DNA of 10,732 nucleotides from JBHIDJ01 sp046760105 (GTDB lineage: Bacteria > Pseudomonadota > Gammaproteobacteria > Acidiferrobacterales > SPGG2). The stretch lies in assembly GCA_046760105.1 (NCBI GenBank), contig JBHIDJ010000103.1, forward strand, positions 1 to 10,732, read 5' to 3'. Shown in pieces: positions 1 to 6,119 of the stretch; position 1 is the stretch's first letter; each line of letters begins with the position of its first letter. The translations under genes were made by a program, and so were the position numbers. The notes beneath the pieces were generated by a model. It made no database searches. It was not told the origin of the DNA and saw nothing but the letters and a program-made list of their open reading frames with translations.

Positions 1-101
1 GTAACTGGTAATTGGTAATTAGTGATTGGTGGCCGGGCTATCAATACTTACCAGTCACGAGTCACTAGTCACCAATCACGAATCACGACTCACGGCTCAC
101 G
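1..101. repeat. Heptad inverted-repeat element A, 3' of fabD
   Basis: The left array has clear 7-bp units at 1-28 (GTAACTG, GTAATTG, GTAATTA, GTGATTG) with a degenerate unit at 29-35. The right array has seven in-phase units at 53-101 with consensus RNTCACN (for example AGTCACT, AATCACG, GCTCACG). The arrays are roughly reverse complements: 22-31 pairs perfectly with 70-79 over 10 bp. The spacer is about 36-52. The last right-hand unit contains the fabD stop codon (97-99). No T-run follows on the minus strand, so it does not look like a standard intrinsic terminator. A nearly identical copy lies at the other end of the window. Confidence 0.85.
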
Positions 102-1035
102 AACTACCCGCCACTGATAACGCATGTTCAAGAGTTTTCGGATCGGAGATCGGCAGTGTTTGCGTCTCGCGAGCAATGCGTTTGTTGAGCCCGGAAAGCA
201 CCTTACCAGGACCGCATTCGATCAAGGTGTCGACGCCAAGCCCCGCCATTTTCTCTATCGTCTCGACCCAACGCACGGGAGAATCCACCTGCTCTACCAG
301 CACGTTGCGAATCGCCTCGGGTTCGGTCTCGGTCTCAACATGCACGTTATGAATTACCGGTATTTCCGGAGACCGGATTTCCACTTCCCGCAGACGTGTT
401 CCCATGCGCTCAGCCGCCGGGTGCATCAGCGCACAATGAAAAGGGGCGCTGACCGGTAACACGACGGCGCGTTTCGCTCCGGCGCTTTTGGCTAGGCTCA
501 CCGCACGCTCGACGGCACTTCGAGTCCCGGCAATCACGACCTGTCCCGGGGCGTTGAAATTAACAGCGGACAACACTTCACCGCCCGACGCCTGTTCGCA
601 AAGTGTCGCTACCGAGTGGTCACCGAGACCCAGGATTGCCGCCATGCTGCCTTCACCCACCGGCACCGCCTCTTGCATAAAGCGCCCGCGATCGGCCACC
701 AACCGCGCGGCTTCGCTGAAATCCAGGGCGCGCGCGCAAACGAGCGCAGTATATTCGCCGAGGCTATGGCCAGCCATATAAGCGGGTAGCGCACCTTGCC
801 GCGCGCGCCACACACGCCAAACAGCGACACCGGCCGCTAACATGGCCGGCTGCGTATTTGCTGTTTGATTCAATTCTGTCTCCGGACCGTCGCGCACTAG
901 GGCCAAAAGATCGAGACCGAGCGCGCGCGAGGCTTCTCGAAAGGTGCTTTCGACTTCGCTATATTCGGCCGCCAGCTGGCTAAGCATACTGACCGACTGC
1001 GAACCCTGTCCGGGAAAAACAAATCCTATCGACAT
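97..1035 (-). CDS. fabD: FabD, malonyl-CoA:ACP transacylase
   Basis: FabD moves malonyl from CoA to acyl carrier protein in the cytosol, supplying the extender unit for type II fatty acid synthesis. The 312-aa product has the usual length. It shows the N-terminal GQGSQ motif (9-13), the nucleophile elbow GHSLGE with catalytic Ser91, the substrate-carboxylate Arg116 and the catalytic His200 (in APFHCALM), and the C-terminal ECGPGKVL segment. I chose ATG at 1033-1035 because homologues begin close to the GFVFPGQGSQ motif. The frame stays open upstream to a TTG at 1068, but that stretch is repeat sequence. No Shine-Dalgarno is visible, because heptad repeats run up to the start codon. It is the last gene of the yceD-rpmF-plsX-fabH-fabD series. 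fabG and acpP, expected next, would lie left of the window. Confidence 0.97.
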   Translation of the reverse strand: MSIGFVFPGQGSQSVSMLSQLAAEYSEVESTFREASRALGLDLLALVRDGPETELNQTANTQPAMLAAGVAVWRVWRARQGALPAYMAGHSLGEYTALVCARALDFSEAARLVADRGRFMQEAVPVGEGSMAAILGLGDHSVATLCEQASGGEVLSAVNFNAPGQVVIAGTRSAVERAVSLAKSAGAKRAVVLPVSAPFHCALMHPAAERMGTRLREVEIRSPEIPVIHNVHVETETEPEAIRNVLVEQVDSPVRWVETIEKMAGLGVDTLIECGPGKVLSGLNKRIARETQTLPISDPKTLEHALSVAGSS

Positions 1036-1040
1036 AGTCA

Positions 1041-1134
1041 GTAGCAAGTGCGAAGTCACAAGTAGCAAGTGAGGACCCAGGCGAACCTGTAGGGGTCTTG
1101 CCTTGTTACTTGCAACTTGTTACTTGCAACTTGC
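1041..1134. repeat. Heptad inverted-repeat element B between fabH and fabD
   Basis: The left array has 7-bp units at 1041-1075 (GTAGCAA, GTGCGAA, GTCACAA, GTAGCAA, GTGAGGA). The right array has units at 1100-1134 (TACTTGC, AACTTGT, TACTTGC, AACTTGC) and includes a perfect 14-bp tandem duplication (1105-1118 and 1119-1132). The arms are complementary in kind (AGCAAGT against ACTTGCT). The centre carries its own hairpin: CAGG (1078-1081), loop CGAA, CCTG (1086-1089), extended by GACC (1074-1077) with GGTC (1094-1097). It fills almost the whole fabH-fabD gap inside a co-directional operon, ending 2 bp from the fabH stop and starting 5 bp from the fabD start codon. Confidence 0.85.
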
Positions 1135-1136
1135 TC

Positions 1137-2105
1137 TTAGTAGCTAAGAAGTACGGAGCCCCAGGTGAAGCCGCCACCAAAAGCCTCCATCAAGACAATG
1201 TCACCGTGCCTTATGCGGCCATCGCGCACCGCCTCGTCGAAGGCCAGTGGTATCGATGCCGCTGAGGTGTTGCCATGCCGGTCCACCGTCACCACCACGT
1301 GGTCCATGGACAATCCTAGCTTCCGTGCCGTGGCAGCAATGATGCGGATATTCGCCTGGTGCGGCACAAGCCAGGTGACATCAGATTTCTGCATGTTGTT
1401 GGCTTGCAGTGTCTCGTCGACGATTTCGCCAAGCTTGTTTACGGCTACTTTGAAAACCTCGCCTCCTCCCATCGTCACGTAGGCTTCGCCATTGATCACC
1501 TTGTCATAATTCTTTGAAACGCCGGCGGGGACCTCAAGCAGTTCCGTGTACTGTCCATCGGCGTGCAAATGGGAGGAAATGATGCCCGGTGAATCGTCAG
1601 CCTGAAGCACAACGGCTCCTGCTCCGTCACCGAATAACACGCAGGTACTGCGATCACTCCAATCGATGATGCGGGAGAATGTTTCTGCGCCTACGACCAA
1701 CGCACATCTGGCACTCTCCGTGCGCACAAACTTATCCGCTACATCCAGCGCGTACACAAAACCTGTGCATACGGCCTGAACGTCAAACGCCGGACAACCG
1801 TGAATGCCAAGACGCTTTTGCAACAGGCAGGCGGTGCTTGGGAACACTTGATCCGGCGTTGTCGTCGCCACGATGATTAGATCGATGGCATCCTTTTCGA
1901 TGCCGGCCGCATCGATGGCGCGCTGCGTCGCCTGTTCTGCGAGGTCCACCGTATGTTCGCCCTCGGCAGCGATACGACGCTCACGCACACCGGTACGCGC
2001 GACAATCCACTCGTCCGACGTGTCGACCATGTTTTCCAGATCGGTATTGGTCAACACCTTTTCTGGTAGGTAACCACCCGTACCTGTGACGCACGAATAT
2101 TTCAC
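1137..2105 (-). CDS. fabH: FabH, beta-ketoacyl-ACP synthase III
   Basis: FabH condenses acetyl-CoA with malonyl-ACP to start type II fatty acid synthesis. At 322 aa it has the normal length. The Cys-His-Asn triad is visible: Cys113 (in VQAVCTGF), His249 (in VPHQANIRI) and Asn279 (in RHGNTSAAS). The signature N-terminal DEWIVARTGVRERRI (31-45) and C-terminal EAFGGGFTWGS (307-317) are also present. The start is GTG at 2103-2105. It overlaps the plsX stop in a 4-bp GTGA overlap and has a GAGGAA Shine-Dalgarno 5 nt upstream, so translation is probably coupled to plsX. Element B follows the stop, separating it from fabD. Confidence 0.97.
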   Translation of the reverse strand: MKYSCVTGTGGYLPEKVLTNTDLENMVDTSDEWIVARTGVRERRIAAEGEHTVDLAEQATQRAIDAAGIEKDAIDLIIVATTTPDQVFPSTACLLQKRLGIHGCPAFDVQAVCTGFVYALDVADKFVRTESARCALVVGAETFSRIIDWSDRSTCVLFGDGAGAVVLQADDSPGIISSHLHADGQYTELLEVPAGVSKNYDKVINGEAYVTMGGGEVFKVAVNKLGEIVDETLQANNMQKSDVTWLVPHQANIRIIAATARKLGLSMDHVVVTVDRHGNTSAASIPLAFDEAVRDGRIRHGDIVLMEAFGGGFTWGSVLLSY

Positions 2106-3124
2106 GCGGATTCCTCTCTTACTAACATCGATGCGAGCTTTCGGCTGATCTGTTCGGGGAAATGGTTTTTAGCCTCTGTTAAGGCCTGATGAATAGCATA
2201 TTCGAAGGCTAACGGGTCAGCACCGCCATGGCTTTTTATGACGATACCATTGAGGCCCACAAGTGTCGCCCCATTGTAGCGACGTGGATCGACCCTCTTA
2301 CGAAATGCCCTTAGTACCGGCAGGGCGATGAGACCTGAAAGTTGAGTCGCGACATTACGTCTGAACTCTTGCCTCATGTAATGGGTGATCATTTCGGCGA
2401 GTCCTTCGCTAGTCTTTAGCGCGACGTTGCCCACGAAGCCATCACAGACGACCACATCCATTTCCCCAGTGAAGATCTCGTCCCCTTCCACATACCCGCA
2501 GTAATTGACCTTACTATTGCGCAGCAATTCTGCCGCCTTTTTTACACTTTCATTACCCTTGATGTCTTCTTCGCCAATATTCAGCAGTCCTACACGCGGT
2601 TCTGCCTTGCCCTCGGTAGTACTCACCAATATGGATCCCATGATAGCAAACTGCAGCAGTTGCTCCGGTGTACAGTCAACATTAGCCCCGAGGTCCAGGA
2701 CGTGCACGTGCCCGTGAATAGTCGGTAAGGGCGAGATGATCGCCGGGCGATCGATGCCGGGTAAGGTCTTCAAGACGAATCTGGCGCTCGCCATGAGGGC
2801 ACCGGTGTTGCCAGCGCTGACGCAAGCTTGCGCCCTTCCCGCCTTCACCAGATTGATAGCCACGCGCATGGACGAATCTTTCTTGGTCCGTAGCGCTTGG
2901 GCAGGTGGTTCATCCATGCCGACGATCTGCGAGGCATTCTGGATTACGAGACGTTCGCTCTCGTCCGTCTTCCAGCGCGCGAATTCCGGTGCAAGCGTAT
3001 CACGTCGCCCGACCAAGATCAGATTCAGCGCCGCATATTTCTCCAGAGCAGCTAGCGCCGCTGGCACGGTAACACTGGCACCGTGGTCGCCCCCCATGGC
3101 GTCCAGGGCAATCGTGACCGTCAA
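2102..3124 (-). CDS. plsX: PlsX, phosphate acyltransferase
   Basis: PlsX converts acyl-ACP and phosphate to acyl-phosphate, the donor used by PlsY to acylate glycerol-3-phosphate. It is a peripheral membrane enzyme linking fatty acid and phospholipid synthesis. The 340-aa product has family length and the signature N-terminus TIALDAMGGDHG. Further typical segments are SAGNTGALM (103-111) and a C-terminal GLNGIVIKSHGGAD stretch. The start appears to be TTG (3122-3124), with GAGAGG ten bases upstream. The next ATG falls inside the conserved DAMGGDHG motif and is too late. It lies 26 bp after rpmF and overlaps fabH by 4 bp. The TTG start may hold translation down. Confidence 0.96.
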   Translation of the reverse strand: MTVTIALDAMGGDHGASVTVPAALAALEKYAALNLILVGRRDTLAPEFARWKTDESERLVIQNASQIVGMDEPPAQALRTKKDSSMRVAINLVKAGRAQACVSAGNTGALMASARFVLKTLPGIDRPAIISPLPTIHGHVHVLDLGANVDCTPEQLLQFAIMGSILVSTTEGKAEPRVGLLNIGEEDIKGNESVKKAAELLRNSKVNYCGYVEGDEIFTGEMDVVVCDGFVGNVALKTSEGLAEMITHYMRQEFRRNVATQLSGLIALPVLRAFRKRVDPRRYNGATLVGLNGIVIKSHGGADPLAFEYAIHQALTEAKNHFPEQISRKLASMLVREESA

Positions 3125-3150
3125 AGGTGCGAAACCTCTCGAATACGCAG

Positions 3151-3345
3151 TTATTCAGCGTCTACGCTGCTTTCCGTTGTCTCGATAACCTTGCGACCAC
3201 GGTAATAGCCATCAGCGCTTACATGATGGCGGCGATGGGTCTCACCGCTGGTCGAATCGATCGACAGCGTAGGCGCTTTCAATGCATGGTGGGAACCACG
3301 CATGCCGCGCCTCGATGGAGTCTTACGGCTTTTTTGTACGGCCAT
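3151..3345 (-). CDS. rpmF: Ribosomal protein bL32
   Basis: bL32 is a small basic protein of the 50S subunit. The 64-aa product opens with the family signature MAVQKSRKTPSRRGMRGSHH, followed by the HRRHHVSADGYYRGRKV block. There is no cysteine at all, so this is the zinc-independent (C-minus) form rather than the CxxC type. It is a few residues longer at the C-terminus than the E. coli protein, with an acidic tail (ESSVDAE). The ATG at 3343-3345 has GAGGGA five bases upstream. It sits between yceD and plsX, the conserved proteobacterial order that ties ribosome supply to lipid synthesis in one transcript. Confidence 0.97.
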   Translation of the reverse strand: MAVQKSRKTPSRRGMRGSHHALKAPTLSIDSTSGETHRRHHVSADGYYRGRKVIETTESSVDAE

Positions 3346-3360
3346 GTTAATCCCTCACAG

Positions 3361-3390
3361 TAACGAGCTCTTACTTAACGAACTCTTATT
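3361..3390. repeat. Two-copy 15-bp tandem repeat across the yceD stop
   Basis: Positions 3361-3375 and 3376-3390 are tandem 15-bp units (TAACGAGCTCTTACT and TAACGAACTCTTATT) matching at 13 of 15 bases. The second unit contains the yceD stop codon (3386-3388). The repeat occupies most of the 40-bp yceD-rpmF gap. It differs from the 7-bp elements in unit length and sequence. Function unknown; it may be simple slippage. Confidence 0.7.
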
Positions 3391-3901
3391 TCCTGATCTG
3401 TTTCAATCTGCCCAAAACCGAGAACGGGTTGGCGGGCGTCTGATCGCTGTTGCGTTGAGCGGCCATATGCGCTGCCGCCGGACACTCACTAACATCATGC
3501 ATCGGTATCATCGGCATCGCCAACAACAATTCGTCCTCGACAATTTTACTCAGCGCGACTGGCTTATCCGCCACCAGCACCTCGGTTTCGTGCTCCAGCA
3601 AATCGGTATGCTCGCCTGCCTTCACCACTATCAGCGAAGGCTCGGCCTTAAGCACCAATGTCATCCGCTCAAGGCAGCGCTGGCAGGCCACGTGCAGTCG
3701 CACACTGATGCGTCCGTGCATGCGCCGTAGACCTTGGTCGCTGCTGCGCTCGAAGTGAAGGCTCACCCTAGCCTGCGCCTCAGTATCTAGGCACAGCACA
3801 CGCAGCCGGCCCATGGTCTTCAGCGGTAGCTTGCCGGAAATGTGCGCACGAGCATCGGCGAGCTTGATAGGATCAACCGTCGCTGACAAGCCACTAGACA
3901 T
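3386..3901 (-). CDS. yceD: YceD / DUF177 family protein
   Basis: YceD is a DUF177 protein nearly always encoded next to rpmF. Its role is poorly defined and is linked in the literature to 23S rRNA or large-subunit biogenesis. The 171-aa product shows the family landmarks: an N-terminal TVDPIKLA block (8-15), a Cys pair C73-x2-C76 in the middle, VEDELLLAMPMIPMH (121-135) and a C-terminal NPFSVLGRLK (158-167). I chose ATG 3899-3901 because E. coli YceD begins at the same place relative to the LDP motif. A longer frame to 3967 would run through the promoter and repeat sequence. No Shine-Dalgarno is seen, and the promoter at 3911-3939 would start RNA only a few bases before this ATG, so the message may be leaderless. 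Confidence 0.92.
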   Translation of the reverse strand: MSSGLSATVDPIKLADARAHISGKLPLKTMGRLRVLCLDTEAQARVSLHFERSSDQGLRRMHGRISVRLHVACQRCLERMTLVLKAEPSLIVVKAGEHTDLLEHETEVLVADKPVALSKIVEDELLLAMPMIPMHDVSECPAAAHMAAQRNSDQTPANPFSVLGRLKQIRK

Positions 3902-3910
3902 TGGCCGCGC

Positions 3911-3939
3911 ATCATATAACCCCCTGTAATTTGTGTCAA
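3911..3939 (-). promoter_or_regulatory. Near-consensus sigma70 promoter for the yceD operon
   Basis: On the minus strand a perfect -35 TTGACA (3939-3934) is followed after exactly 17 bp by a -10 TATGAT (3916-3911, 5 of 6 consensus bases). The predicted start is near 3904, about 3 bases ahead of the yceD ATG at 3901. The -35 lies 11 bp from the first clear CAAG heptad of element C. This is the best promoter in the window and fits a strongly expressed ribosomal-protein/lipid operon. Confidence 0.8.
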
Positions 3940-3950
3940 AAAAGCAGATG

Positions 3951-4071
3951 CAAGGTCCAAGATTCAAGGTGCAAGCTTGCGGCTGACGGCGCGCTTCCAG
4001 GTAGCTTTCGGGTATACTTGAACCTTGTTCCTTCCATCGTGTATCTCATTTCAAGTTGCTACTTGCATACT
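3951..4071. repeat. Heptad inverted-repeat element C between yceD and maf
   Basis: The left array is four consecutive 7-bp units starting CAAG at 3951, 3958, 3965 and 3972. The right array, about 4016-4071, is a more degenerate run with units such as ACTTGAA, CCTTGTT and GCTACTT. CAAGGT (3965-3970) pairs with ACCTTG (4022-4027). The spacer is about 3979-4015. The element fills the divergent yceD/maf region from just behind the yceD -35 box to 6 bp before the maf start codon, so any maf promoter and leader must lie within it. Confidence 0.7.
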
Positions 4072-4077
4072 AGTTTT

Positions 4078-4656
4078 GTGTCCAAGATAATCCTCGCTTC
4101 GTCCTCACCCTATCGCAGAAAACTGCTCGAGCGCCTCGGTCTCGCCTTTGAGGTCATCGACCCGAAGGTGGATGAAACCCCGAGGCCTGGGGAGCCTCCC
4201 GAGGTGCTTGTCGAACGGTTGGCAGTGGCCAAAGCGCGCACAGTGACCCAACGCCGACCTGGTTCGCTGACCATTGGCTCGGATCAGGTGGCAGCACAAG
4301 GGGCTAGTATCATCGGTAAACCGCGAAACCATGAACAGGCCGTGCAGCAACTGCGTCAGATGTCCGGCGGCGTCATTAAGCTTTACACAGGCCTTGCGCT
4401 GATTAACGCTGACAGCGGTCGTGTGCAGAGCGACGTTGTCACCTTTACGATCACTTTTCGTCATCTGAGCGAACGACAGATCGACGGCTATTTGCGTAAC
4501 GCAAAGCCTTACGATTGCACCGGCAGTGTTAGAGTTGAGGGGCTTGGCATTGCGTTGCTGGAGCGACTCGAGGGCGAGGATCCGAATGCAGTGATCGGAT
4601 TGCCGTTGATTCGGCTGGTGCAGATGTTAGAAAACGAAAATGTGAAAGTACTTTAG
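4078..4656 (+). CDS. yceF: Maf family nucleotide pyrophosphatase, YceF type
   Basis: Maf proteins hydrolyse non-canonical nucleoside triphosphates. The YceF subgroup prefers 7-methyl-GTP and is thought to keep modified nucleotides out of RNA. The 192-aa product has the substrate-binding ASSSPYRRKLLE near the N-terminus, the VDETPRPGEPP segment, IGSDQVAAQG with the catalytic-site Asp, the GKP loop, FRHLSE and the C-terminal GLPLIRLVQML. SDQV and FRHLSE place it nearer E. coli YceF than YhdE. The start is inferred as GTG 4078-4080, directly before SKIILASSS. No Shine-Dalgarno is seen; heptad sequence precedes it. It is transcribed away from yceD and converges on sppA, with element D between the stop codons. 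Confidence 0.93.
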   Translation: MSKIILASSSPYRRKLLERLGLAFEVIDPKVDETPRPGEPPEVLVERLAVAKARTVTQRRPGSLTIGSDQVAAQGASIIGKPRNHEQAVQQLRQMSGGVIKLYTGLALINADSGRVQSDVVTFTITFRHLSERQIDGYLRNAKPYDCTGSVRVEGLGIALLERLEGEDPNAVIGLPLIRLVQMLENENVKVL

Positions 4657-4730
4657 AAAAAAGTGGCAAGTTACAAGGGGTAAGGACCTCAACAGAAAGG
4701 AAGCTCACGTCGTAGTCCCTTGCTACTTGC
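4657..4730 (-). terminator. Intrinsic terminator of the rluC-sppA operon
   Basis: Read on the minus strand after the sppA stop, GCAAGT (4730-4725) pairs with ACTTGC (4671-4666). After a 2x2 internal loop, CAAGGG (4722-4717) pairs with CCCTTG (4679-4674). CAC and a run of six T (4662-4657) follow, ending at the maf stop codon. The apical loop is long (4680-4716), although GGAC 4684-4687 and GTCC 4715-4718 could shorten it. On the plus strand the hairpin has no trailing T-run, so it should stop the sppA side better than the maf side. Confidence 0.65.
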
Positions 4731-4738
4731 GAATTACA
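4662..4738. repeat. Heptad inverted-repeat element D between maf and sppA
   Basis: The left array has 7-bp units at 4662-4689 (AGTGGCA, AGTTACA, AGGGGTA, AGGACCT). The right array has units at 4718-4738 (CCTTGCT, ACTTGCG, AATTACA). The arms pair over 6+6 bp, as described for the terminator. It has the same CAAG/CTTG family, layout and spacer style as element B, and occupies the whole gap between two convergent genes. Confidence 0.75.
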
Positions 4739-4741
4739 AAT

Positions 4742-5713
4742 CTAGCGTAAGTCCAGCACATGGCCCATTAGCCGCGTCGCCCAGCTTTCGGCCATGGCCG
4801 TACCGATGCGCCTAGCAAACCGATCCAAAAGATTTTCCCTACGAGTGAAATCGACGATTTCATCGGCGCCGACTACTTCGCGCGCAACATAACTCGCACT
4901 TCCAAACTCATCGACCAAACCCATCTGTAAGGCCTGTTCCCCGGTCCAAAACAGACCGGTAAACATGTCTTTCGTCTCTTTCAGCGCGTCTCCACGTCCT
5001 TCCCTGACAACATCAATGAATTGCTGGTGAACCTTCTCCAGCAGTTCCTGCGCGTGCTGCCGGTGCCGCGGGCTGAGCGGCGAGAAGGGATCAAGGAAAT
5101 CCTTGTTCTCGCCCGCCTTGAGCAGCCGCCGTTCGACACCCAATTTCTTCATACTATCTACAAAGCCGAAGCCATTCATAAACACGCCGATGGAGCCTAC
5201 GATGCTGCTTTGATTTGCGTAGATCTTATCGGCCGCGGCCACCGCATAGTAGCAGCCGGATGCACACATATCTCGAATCACCGCATAGATCGGTGTGTCA
5301 GGGTGCAGCTTCCGCAGCCGCTGTATCTCACTATTGATGTAACTCGCCTGGACAGGACTTCCGCCTGGGCTGTTCGTGCGCAAGATCACGCCCTTGGCCC
5401 CGCTGTCGAACGCACCGCGCAACCCGGAGACGACATTGTCCGCGCTAGCGACACCGGCCGCGCCGATTATGCCGTCTAGATCGACGAGCGCCGTGTACTT
5501 GCCGGATATAGGTTTCTCGCCCAAACCCGCAGTTAGTGCCAGCACGAGCAGCACCAACAGATAAATGGCGAAGAACGCCTTAAAGAATATGCCCCAACGG
5601 CGCGTCTTACGCTGCTCGTTGAGGGATGCAAAAGCCAGCCGTTCAAGCAGGCTCTGCTCCCACTCTTGTTTCGGCTCCTCTGTTTGCGGCGGGTTACTAT
5701 TGGAATCGCTCAT
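4742..5713 (-). CDS. sppA: SppA-type S49 signal peptide peptidase
   Basis: This is a short-form membrane serine protease of family S49, which degrades signal peptides and other membrane-associated peptides. The 323-aa product has a charged cytoplasmic N-terminus, one transmembrane segment at about 42-63, the TNSPGGSP oxyanion-region motif (113-120), the nucleophile Ser152 in MCASGCYYAV and the general-base Lys204 in AGENKDF. The dyad matches the B. subtilis SppA pattern. It is about half the size of E. coli SppA, as is usual for the single-domain form. The start could be ATG 5713 or ATG 5719. I prefer 5713 because GGGG lies 8 nt upstream of it and only 2 nt upstream of 5719. It follows the Rieske gene closely and is the last gene of the rluC operon. 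Confidence 0.93.
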   Translation of the reverse strand: MSDSNSNPPQTEEPKQEWEQSLLERLAFASLNEQRKTRRWGIFFKAFFAIYLLVLLVLALTAGLGEKPISGKYTALVDLDGIIGAAGVASADNVVSGLRGAFDSGAKGVILRTNSPGGSPVQASYINSEIQRLRKLHPDTPIYAVIRDMCASGCYYAVAAADKIYANQSSIVGSIGVFMNGFGFVDSMKKLGVERRLLKAGENKDFLDPFSPLSPRHRQHAQELLEKVHQQFIDVVREGRGDALKETKDMFTGLFWTGEQALQMGLVDEFGSASYVAREVVGADEIVDFTRRENLLDRFARRIGTAMAESWATRLMGHVLDLR

Positions 5714-5735
5714 CTGCATAACCCCACATATTTAC

Positions 5736-6119
5736 CTAGGTCCCGCGTAAGACCAAATGTGCGCCATTGGCAGTCAATCGGACCATTCCGTCTTGTTCGA
5801 CGACGCCCAATCGGCTCAGTTCGCCACCAACGCACGGCCCGCTGGCACACTCGCCGGAGTCGGGATGGTAGCGAGCACCATGGGTCGCACAAATCAAGAA
5901 ATCGCCTTCGGCGTCAAAAAAATAGCCCTGTTTCCAGTCAAGCTCGACACCCTGGTGTGCACACTGGTTGATAAAAGCATAGACGTTGCCCTGATGACGG
6001 ATAGCAAACGCCGGTAAGATCTCCCCATCTATCGTTACCTGAAAGCGAACTCCAATGTCGCCGCTCTTTAGTGCGTCGCTTGCGCAAATGACAGCGTCAC
6101 TCTCCTTCATTACAGCCAT
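5736..6119 (-). CDS. Stand-alone Rieske [2Fe-2S] ferredoxin-like protein
   Basis: The 127-aa product is essentially a single Rieske domain without signal peptide or membrane anchor. Cluster ligands are visible as Cys53-x-His55 (in CAHQGVELD) and Cys77-x2-His80 (in CATHGARY), followed by a Gly/Pro-rich loop (SGECASGPCVGG). The extra cysteines there (Cys91, Cys96) are not in the normal ligand positions. The ATG at 6119 has GAGG seven bases upstream and overlaps the HAD stop (6110-6112) by 10 bp, so translation is likely coupled; an in-frame GTG at 6125 is less likely. No oxygenase or reductase partner is encoded nearby. Rieske ferredoxins normally pass electrons to such partners, so its function here is unknown. 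Confidence 0.9.
   Translation of the reverse strand: MAVMKESDAVICASDALKSGDIGVRFQVTIDGEILPAFAIRHQGNVYAFINQCAHQGVELDWKQGYFFDAEGDFLICATHGARYHPDSGECASGPCVGGELSRLGVVEQDGMVRLTANGAHLVLRGT

Noticed and set aside
53..101. CRISPR array at the tandem TCAC repeats
   Set aside because: The units are 7 bp with no spacers between them, and no cas genes are nearby.
3902..3967. Upstream extension of yceD to 3967
   Set aside because: The additional 22 residues do not match the family N-terminus and would be encoded by the promoter and the heptad element.
4013..4018. TATACT as the maf -10 box
   Set aside because: It is a good -10 match, but no acceptable -35 lies 15-19 bp upstream and there is no extended -10 TG. 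It is possible but not supportable.
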